Part shown: positions 15,402-19,804 of the stretch, in pieces | Layout: every line of letters begins with the position of its first letter | How positions within the stretch are numbered: position 1 is the first letter of the stretch | Source of the DNA: Bacillota bacterium | GTDB lineage: Bacteria; Bacillota; Dehalobacteriia; UBA4068 | Reading direction: 5' to 3' | NCBI GenBank assembly: GCA_009778255.1 | Contig: WRKD01000208.1 | Coordinates: 1 to 19,804 of the forward strand | Length of the DNA stretch: 19,804 nt | Notes under the pieces: model-generated | Told to the model about the DNA's origin: nothing | What the model saw: only the letters and a program-made list of their open reading frames with translations | The model's database searches: none | Translations under genes and position numbers: made by a program

Positions 15402-15430
15402 TTGACATCCGGGCAAGTATTGTCTATAAT
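15402..15430 (+). promoter_or_regulatory. Perfect consensus promoter for surface-protein locus
   Basis: TTGACA (15402-15407), a 17-base spacer, and TATAAT (15425-15430) form an exact vegetative consensus, the strongest promoter in the window. Transcription is expected near 15437, inside the inverted repeat at 15434-15458. An open frame of 95 codons that starts within this promoter is not credible from that start. Confidence 0.88.
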
Positions 15431-15433
15431 TGA

Positions 15434-15458
15434 AGTATATTTATCCTATAAATATACT
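15434..15458. promoter_or_regulatory. 11-bp perfect inverted repeat at the expected transcription start
   Basis: AGTATATTTAT (15434-15444) and ATAAATATACT (15448-15458) are exact complements around CCT. Its centre lies about 20 bases downstream of the -10. This is a position where a repressor could block a very strong promoter. Alternatively it is a 5' stabilising hairpin of the transcript. Which one applies cannot be told from sequence. Confidence 0.5.
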
Positions 15459-15687
15459 AGAAATCTAAAGGGCGCCTCGATTTACTCCAAATTGTCAGAT
15501 TCGCTAGCAATTTTTTCGCCTAGCCAGGCGGAGGAGCTGATGCGTAGCCTAAAGCTGCGTGAAGCGGTTACAACGCAGTCTAGGCAGAAAAGGGCAGCGA
15601 AGATGGTGGCAAGCGAGTATTTAGAGTTGCCCTTTAGAGTATTGCAGACAAAAAAAGCAGCGTTATGTATTGGTATTGGCTATATTT
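15459..15687 (+). other. Structured untranslated leader candidate
   Basis: About 260 bases separate the expected transcription start from the first signal-peptide ORF. Two hairpins are clear: CGCCT-AGCC-AGGCG (15517-15530), and a two-part stem in which GCCTA (15547-15551) pairs with TAGGC (15581-15585) and, inside it, CTGCGT (15555-15560) pairs with ACGCAG (15573-15578). I do not recognise a known riboswitch class. No transcription terminator is evident before the gene. Confidence 0.4.
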
Positions 15688-15689
15688 AG
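15540..15689 (+). CDS. Possible 49-residue leader ORF, unrecognised
   Basis: An ATG at 15540 follows GGAGGAG closely and opens a 49-codon frame. The frame ends at TAG (15687-15689), within the AGGAGG that serves the next gene, an arrangement that would allow translational coupling. The predicted peptide is basic in its middle (SRQKRAAKMVASEYLELPF) and has no signal peptide or known motif. Codon choice (AGG, TCT, many G-ending codons) differs from neighbouring genes. The region also folds into hairpins, so the frame may be accidental. I do not recognise it and would not rely on it. Confidence 0.3.
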   Translation: MRSLKLREAVTTQSRQKRAAKMVASEYLELPFRVLQTKKAALCIGIGYI

Positions 15690-15697
15690 GAGGAATT

Positions 15698-16031
15698 ATG
15701 ATTAATAAAAGTATGTTCATAAAATTAGTAACAATAGTAATACTAACACTTTCCTTAGTATTCTGCTTTACTCTAACCGTTATAGCTCAAAGTGCAGATC
15801 ATGAAGTGAGCATCAGCCAAGGCGATACTGTAGCCGCCATACAGGCAAAAATACAAACAGCCCTTAATAAAGCAAACAGCGGCGATACCGTAACTGTTTT
15901 AGGCTCGAAAAGCTGAGGCGGCCAATGCCTTATGCGATTTGAACGGCGACGGCTTGATCAATAATCTCGATTTGACCATACTTTGGTTAGCGGATAATTT
16001 TAATAGAGGTAAGGTAATTATTGAATACTAA
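15698..16031 (+). pseudogene. Internally deleted copy of the dockerin surface-protein gene
   Basis: An ATG at 15698, five bases after AGGAGG... (15688-15693), opens a 72-codon frame ending in TGA at 15914-15916. Its product begins with a signal peptide (KLVTIVILTLSLVFCF, cut likely after VIA) and aligns with the first 72 residues of the intact downstream gene without gaps, with 39 identities by hand count. Immediately after residue 72, in another frame (15912-16031), come 39 codons plus stop that match the last 39 codons of the intact gene, including the calcium loop DLNGDGLINNLD and the ending IIEY. The whole beta-helix has been lost, and the junction is out of frame, creating the stop. The fragment's truncated peptide could still be made but would lack any known functional domain. 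Confidence 0.85.
15912..16031 (+). repeat. Direct repeat (dockerin 3' end), upstream copy
   Basis: This 120-base segment matches 18303-18422 in length and in most bases. In the core 57-base stretch over the calcium loop I count five differences. The pair flanks the entire intact gene in direct orientation, which would permit loop-out by homologous recombination. Confidence 0.8.
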
Positions 16032-16055
16032 TTTATATTAGGAGGAATTATTAAA

Positions 16056-18422
16056 ATGACCAGCCCCTATAAATCCCTGAAATTTGTGGTATTACTATTG
16101 CTTACTCTCTCCTTTTTACTCTGCATTACCCCTACGGTATGGGCGCAAACGGCGGATCAAACGGTTAGCATCGCCCAAAGCGATACGGTAACAACTATAC
16201 AGGGTAGAATACAAGTAGCCCTCAACCAGGCGCTTAACGGCGATACCATTACTGTAAACGGCAGTAAAAGCGCTGTTAGTGAAACGCTCGTCTTGAATAT
16301 TCCTCAAAACATTACCCTCAAGTGGGCGGCTTCGTATTCTGGCAGCGGCGGGGTTTTGCTGGATCTTGCGGGTAAAGGGACCTTTGAAGTCGCTCCCGGC
16401 GGTACTATTGAAGCTACCGGAACAGATGATATCCGGGCCTATGCTATTAGATCGGCTGGTAATGTACATATTAGCGGCGGAACAGTGCGGGTTAGCGGTA
16501 GATTCGCCCGCGCCATATTTAATAATGGCGAAAACACTGCAGTAATAATTAGCGGCGCTGGCGCGGTATATGCCAATGGCTATGCGGCCAGAGCTATCTA
16601 TACATATGGGGGCGTAAACGTAAGCGTAAACATCCAAGGCGGCTTGGTGGAAGCGGGCGGCGACTTAAGCTTGGCTGTTTATGCCATTGGCAATGTAAAT
16701 ATTAGCGGCGGCAAAATATCATCTGCTAATCATACCGCTATTAGAAATATCGGCGAGAATAAAACCGTTACGGTAAGCGGCGGCTCGGTTATATCCGCTG
16801 GCTCTACGGAATTATCTACCCCCAACGCTATTTGCATGGTAGGCAATAATTCTTCCGTTTTGGTCAATAACGGTTCTGTTATTGCCCTTACCGGCGACGC
16901 TATCAGCGTCACAGCCGACAATGCTACTGTAACGGTAAACGGCGGTACTGTGGAAGCTCTTAATGGAGACGCTATTTGGATACTGGGCGTAAATAGCAGC
17001 GTGGCGGTTAACGGCGGTTTGATCACAAGTATGGCCAATAATTCTCTTTATGCAGCCGGCGAAAACGCCACCGTTAGCGTAAGCGGCGGTATAATCAGCG
17101 CCACTACAGGCAAAGCAATCGATACCTCTACCGGCACAGTTACCTTAAGCGGCGGCACGGTCACTGTAACGAGTGGTACCGGTATTACGGCGACACAGAT
17201 CAATGTAAAAAAGGGCGCCGATGTTACAGTATCGTCTACCGGTGAAAACCCTGCGTTAAAATTGACAAATCTGGGAAGCTTATTGGTAGACGCTGGAAAC
17301 CTATCGGTCAACGGCAATATTGAAGCTGGTCAATACGGCGTTTTAGCCGAAAATAACGCAGAGATATCCATCAGGGGAGATATCACCGCCGGGGGTAGCC
17401 GTTCTATAGGCGTTTACGCCTATAATGGAGCACAAGTTACTGTTCAAGGTAATATAAACGCTGTTTATTCCGGTATAATTGCCATGTTCAACGCTGTTGT
17501 CAACGTGGTTAACGGCACTATCAACGCCGAGATAAACGGTATAGTAGCCGAAAGTAATGCTAAGGTAAAACTTACAGGTAATATTGAAGCAGGCGACGAT
17601 GGTATTTATGCCGGCGAAGCGGATATTAATGTCACCGGTAATATTAGCGCAGCTAATCATGGCATTTGGGCGGAAAAAAACGCCGTAGTCAATGTCGGCG
17701 GTTCTATTACTTCCCATAAAGTGGGGGTATATGGCAGCGAAGGCGCCCAGATAACAATTGAAGGCTCTATCATAGCCGATGCTTATTATATACAGCTCTT
17801 CAATAGCAGCCATATTGGCAATGAACTATCCACTTTATCTATAAACGACAATATCATCCCCACTACAAAAGCGGGCTACAAAGAATATAGCGACGGTAAA
17901 AATGCCGTATGGGTAAAAAATCAAACTCCGGGTTTTAGCCTCTTGGGCAAAATCAGCAGTTATAATCCGGAAAATACCGCTATGGTTAAATTAATGAAAA
18001 ATGGCAAAGAAGCATATACTACCCAAACAACTGTAACAAGCGGTTATGGTTTGTGCGAGCAAAACTTTAGTTTTACTAATATAGAACCAGGTGTGTATGA
18101 CCTGGTAATAAATAAAAAAGCCCATACCACTTTTACTCTGAAAAATGTATCCATTGTATATGCGGATATCGATTTAACCCAAGATAAACGCCAGGAAATT
18201 CAGCTTTTGACCCTGGCTTGCGGAGATATCAATGGAGATGGCCTGATCAATAATGCCGATTTAATGCTGCTATGGAGTATCGGCAACTACAATAAAAAAA
18301 CTGCTGAAGCAGAAAATGCCCTTGGCGATTTGAACGGCGACGGTTTAATCAATAATCTCGATTTAACCATACTCTGGTTACCCTATAATTATAACCGCGG
18401 CGAAATAATTATTGAGTATTAG
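16056..18422 (+). CDS. Secreted parallel beta-helix protein with C-terminal dockerin
   Basis: A 788-residue exported protein. Residues 1-30 form a signal peptide with probable cleavage after VWA. Residues 31-75 are a leader segment shared with the broken copy upstream. About 75-400 hold repeated turns of the type VxVSGGxV. About 420-575 hold a second repeat type of 20-21 residues (GNIxA...GIxAexNAxVNVxG). Both suit a right-handed parallel beta-helix, as in adhesins and polysaccharide-active proteins; no catalytic residues are evident. From about 631 to 715 lies a beta-sandwich module (SYNPEN...GVYDLVINKKAHTTF), common beside dockerins. The type I dockerin has calcium loops at 724-735 and 758-769 (DxNGDGxINNxD). 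Dockerins bind cohesins, but no cohesin is seen here. GGAGG lies ten bases before the ATG. It has no obvious wall anchor, and its stop overlaps the holB stop. Confidence 0.88.
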   Translation: MTSPYKSLKFVVLLLLTLSFLLCITPTVWAQTADQTVSIAQSDTVTTIQGRIQVALNQALNGDTITVNGSKSAVSETLVLNIPQNITLKWAASYSGSGGVLLDLAGKGTFEVAPGGTIEATGTDDIRAYAIRSAGNVHISGGTVRVSGRFARAIFNNGENTAVIISGAGAVYANGYAARAIYTYGGVNVSVNIQGGLVEAGGDLSLAVYAIGNVNISGGKISSANHTAIRNIGENKTVTVSGGSVISAGSTELSTPNAICMVGNNSSVLVNNGSVIALTGDAISVTADNATVTVNGGTVEALNGDAIWILGVNSSVAVNGGLITSMANNSLYAAGENATVSVSGGIISATTGKAIDTSTGTVTLSGGTVTVTSGTGITATQINVKKGADVTVSSTGENPALKLTNLGSLLVDAGNLSVNGNIEAGQYGVLAENNAEISIRGDITAGGSRSIGVYAYNGAQVTVQGNINAVYSGIIAMFNAVVNVVNGTINAEINGIVAESNAKVKLTGNIEAGDDGIYAGEADINVTGNISAANHGIWAEKNAVVNVGGSITSHKVGVYGSEGAQITIEGSIIADAYYIQLFNSSHIGNELSTLSINDNIIPTTKAGYKEYSDGKNAVWVKNQTPGFSLLGKISSYNPENTAMVKLMKNGKEAYTTQTTVTSGYGLCEQNFSFTNIEPGVYDLVINKKAHTTFTLKNVSIVYADIDLTQDKRQEIQLLTLACGDINGDGLINNADLMLLWSIGNYNKKTAEAENALGDLNGDGLINNLDLTILWLPYNYNRGEIIIEY
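18303..18422 (+). repeat. Direct repeat (dockerin 3' end), downstream copy
   Basis: Partner of 15912-16031. It encodes the last 39 residues and stop of the intact surface protein and ends across the holB stop codon. Confidence 0.8.
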
Positions 18423-19294
18423 TTTGTATGCGAATATTGCCATAATCTCAAAAAGATTATATCTAACAGCAGTTTTTGATTTATATTACGGCGCAGCAAT
18501 CCACCGGTATGCTCGATCATCAACGCCGCTTTCAATGATGTTTGCGGGCTAAGCGAAAGCTCTTGCTCTCTTTTAGCCGCCTTAACCATTATTTGGGTCA
18601 TGGCCGCCAGATAATGCAGCCAGCCTTCTTTATCCCGCTCTTCACAACGGCTTTCCTGTAAAACCTGGGTCAATGTTAAAATTGGCAAGCGCTGCAAAAA
18701 CTCCGCTACTTGTGGTTGCAGCGCTTTTAATTTTGCTTCATCCAGCACCATATCGGCTGTACCGCCAAAGTTAAAAAGCTGGCAGCGGGAACGTATGGTA
18801 GGAAGCAATTTTTCCCCATCTGCGCAAACCAGAATAAAAATCGTCTCTTCCGGCGGTTCTTCTAAAACTTTTAAGAGATTATTGGCCGCTTCCTCCAGCA
18901 AAAGTTCCGCACTAACCAAAATAAAAAGCTTTTTGCCTCCCTCATATGCCTGTAAATACGCCTCGGCCTGTAAACGGCGCATAGCATCAATATGATGGGC
19001 GTCTTTATCGGGTTTCAATACCCGAATATCGGGATGGCAGTCTTGCGCTACTTTCTTGCAGGAAGGGCAAGTATTGCAAGGCTGACCATTCTTCGGCGCT
19101 AGGCAATTCACTACTTTAGCCAAAGCTAAAGCTTCAGCGAGAGCAGCGGCGCCGCTAAAAATATAGGCGTGACCCAGCCGCCCTGCTAAAAAAAGCTCTG
19201 CTAAAAGTGGGGAAAGCAGAAAACCATCCCAAAAATCTTCATTTTTATGGTTGCTATCATACAGATTATCCATAGCTTTTAAATTCTCTTTCAC
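18419..19294 (-). CDS. holB: DNA polymerase III delta' subunit
   Basis: Delta' is the rigid stator of the clamp loader that places the DnaN ring on DNA. The 291-residue protein shows the delta' zinc module (C64, C73, C76, C79; PCNTCPSCKK), the segment LLKVLEEPPEETIFIL, and the SRC motif at 169-171 that supplies the arginine finger. The usual P-loop position reads FSGAAALAEALALAK, with no GxGKT, so it cannot bind ATP in the normal way; delta' needs no ATPase activity. It is shorter than B. subtilis HolB (about 330). The annotated GTG start shares one base with the tmk stop and has only a weak ribosome site; an ATG seven codons in is an alternative. In Bacillus ricT follows directly; here the surface locus intervenes. 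Confidence 0.93.
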   Translation of the reverse strand: MKENLKAMDNLYDSNHKNEDFWDGFLLSPLLAELFLAGRLGHAYIFSGAAALAEALALAKVVNCLAPKNGQPCNTCPSCKKVAQDCHPDIRVLKPDKDAHHIDAMRRLQAEAYLQAYEGGKKLFILVSAELLLEEAANNLLKVLEEPPEETIFILVCADGEKLLPTIRSRCQLFNFGGTADMVLDEAKLKALQPQVAEFLQRLPILTLTQVLQESRCEERDKEGWLHYLAAMTQIMVKAAKREQELSLSPQTSLKAALMIEHTGGLLRRNINQKLLLDIIFLRLWQYSHTN

Positions 19295-19804
19295 TACTTT
19301 TCCACACTATACTGCGGTATATGCAAAAGTAAATCTGCCAATACTTTCTTTGTTGTTTGAGCGGCATCAATTGTTTTAATACGTTGCGGTTCTGCGGCTG
19401 CCAGTCTTTTATAAACAGCTGTAATACGCAAAAAGAAATCTTCGTCTTCCTGCTCCAGCCGGTCTTTATTCAGCCCCTGCCTTTCTCTTGCTATTGCCAG
19501 TGGTAATTCTAAATAAAAAGTACGGTCGGGCTTTAGCCCAAAACTTGCAAAATCATTCAGCTGACGTAAAAAAACTTCGCTAAGGCCGCGCCCGCCGCCT
19601 TGATAAGCTAGAGTAGAATCGGTAAAACGGTCGCATAATACTATATGGCCGGCATTAAGCGCCGGAATAATAATATCTTGCACATGGGCAGCCCTCTCGG
19701 CGGCAAAGAGCAGTGCTTCGGTATGCGCTTGCGGTTTTGTACCTTCATCTGTTAATAACAGCTGCCGCAGTTTAATACCTATGCGGCATGCCCCCGGCTC
19801 AAAC
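19294..19804 (-). CDS. tmk: Thymidylate kinase, partial (5' end outside window)
   Basis: Tmk phosphorylates dTMP to dTDP. The visible 170 codons cover all but the N-terminal P-loop, which lies beyond the right edge. Translating to the edge by hand gives FEPGACRIG (family form REPGGTxxG), TEALLFAAERAAHV, then DRFTDSTLAYQGGGRGL, the conserved DRY-type motif with substrate-binding residues. The C-terminal part has the usual lid and closing helices. The variant EPGAC is slightly unusual. It overlaps holB by one base and is probably co-transcribed with it. The frame remains open to the edge, so any internal ATG start such as 19683 is not the real one. Confidence 0.95.
   Translation of the reverse strand, partial: FEPGACRIGIKLRQLLLTDEGTKPQAHTEALLFAAERAAHVQDIIIPALNAGHIVLCDRFTDSTLAYQGGGRGLSEVFLRQLNDFASFGLKPDRTFYLELPLAIARERQGLNKDRLEQEDEDFFLRITAVYKRLAAAEPQRIKTIDAAQTTKKVLADLLLHIPQYSVEK

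Noticed and set aside
15402..15689. A 95-codon open frame beginning at the TTG of the -35 box
   Set aside because: Its start lies inside a perfect promoter and has no ribosome site. Only the shorter frame from 15540 has a Shine-Dalgarno sequence, and that is kept at low confidence.
15905..15920. Programmed frameshift rescuing the short surface gene
   Set aside because: The AAAAGC stretch is not a convincing slippery site, and the fused product would have only half a dockerin and no beta-helix. A deletion junction explains it better.
15975..16010. Separate promoter for the intact surface gene (TTGACC with GATAAT)
   Set aside because: The spacing is only 15 bases and both boxes are within the conserved dockerin coding sequence, so the match is probably coincidental.
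16116..17813. Long minus-strand open frames within the surface gene (102 to 173 codons)
   Set aside because: They mirror the repetitive codon pattern of the plus-strand beta-helix and have no ribosome sites or recognisable domains.
18419..19294. holB as a broken gene because it lacks a P-loop
   Set aside because: Delta' subunits do not require ATP binding. The zinc module and SRC motif are intact.

Overview
The window reads as a chromosomal housekeeping region of a Bacillota (low-GC Gram-positive lineage) bacterium. The main clue is gene order. Reading the minus strand from right to left, tmk - holB - ricT - yabA - trmN6-like - rsmI - metG - tatD - 3D-domain protein - ksgA is the order known around the Bacillus subtilis tmk-ksgA region. 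The aldo/keto reductase with a double [4Fe-4S] ferredoxin tail and the dockerin protein fit an anaerobe of clostridial or Negativicutes type, but the sequence alone does not fix the genus.

Layout, left to right. Positions 1-1524 (minus): partial coaX (type III pantothenate kinase) behind an M24 metallopeptidase with its own promoter. 1525-2107: no gene, but a dense cluster of short hairpins and repeats, including copy A of a 129-bp repeat. 2108-4794 (minus): yerC (TrpR-like), purB, and an aldo/keto reductase-ferredoxin fusion. 4950-6182 (plus): tyrS with a near-consensus promoter and a very short leader, closed by a bidirectional terminator. 6228-9616 (minus): xth, ksgA, a membrane-anchored 3D-domain protein, and tatD. 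9738-10559 (plus): a lone vanW-type gene. 10571-15320 (minus): metG, repeat copy B, rsmI, a TrmN6-like methyltransferase, yabA and ricT. 15402-18422 (plus): an inserted surface-protein locus. 18419-19804 (minus): holB and partial tmk.

The ancestral replication/translation cluster is interrupted twice by opposite-strand genes: vanW between metG and tatD, and the surface-protein locus between holB and ricT. Genes of the cluster downstream of each break have promoter-like sequences at the new boundary (ricT, tatD), so they probably no longer depend on the original upstream transcription. The B. subtilis neighbours darA/yaaQ, yaaR and rnmV are absent from their usual places.

The surface locus is the most unusual part. 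A consensus promoter is followed by an 11-bp perfect inverted repeat at the expected transcription start, then a 260-base structured leader. Next comes a broken copy of a secreted dockerin protein: its N-terminal 72 codons are joined out of frame to the last 39 codons. Last is an intact 788-residue parallel beta-helix protein with a C-terminal dockerin. I found no evidence of a wholly new enzymatic or defence system. The repeats, the leader and the deletion-prone tandem locus are the parts worth a second look.
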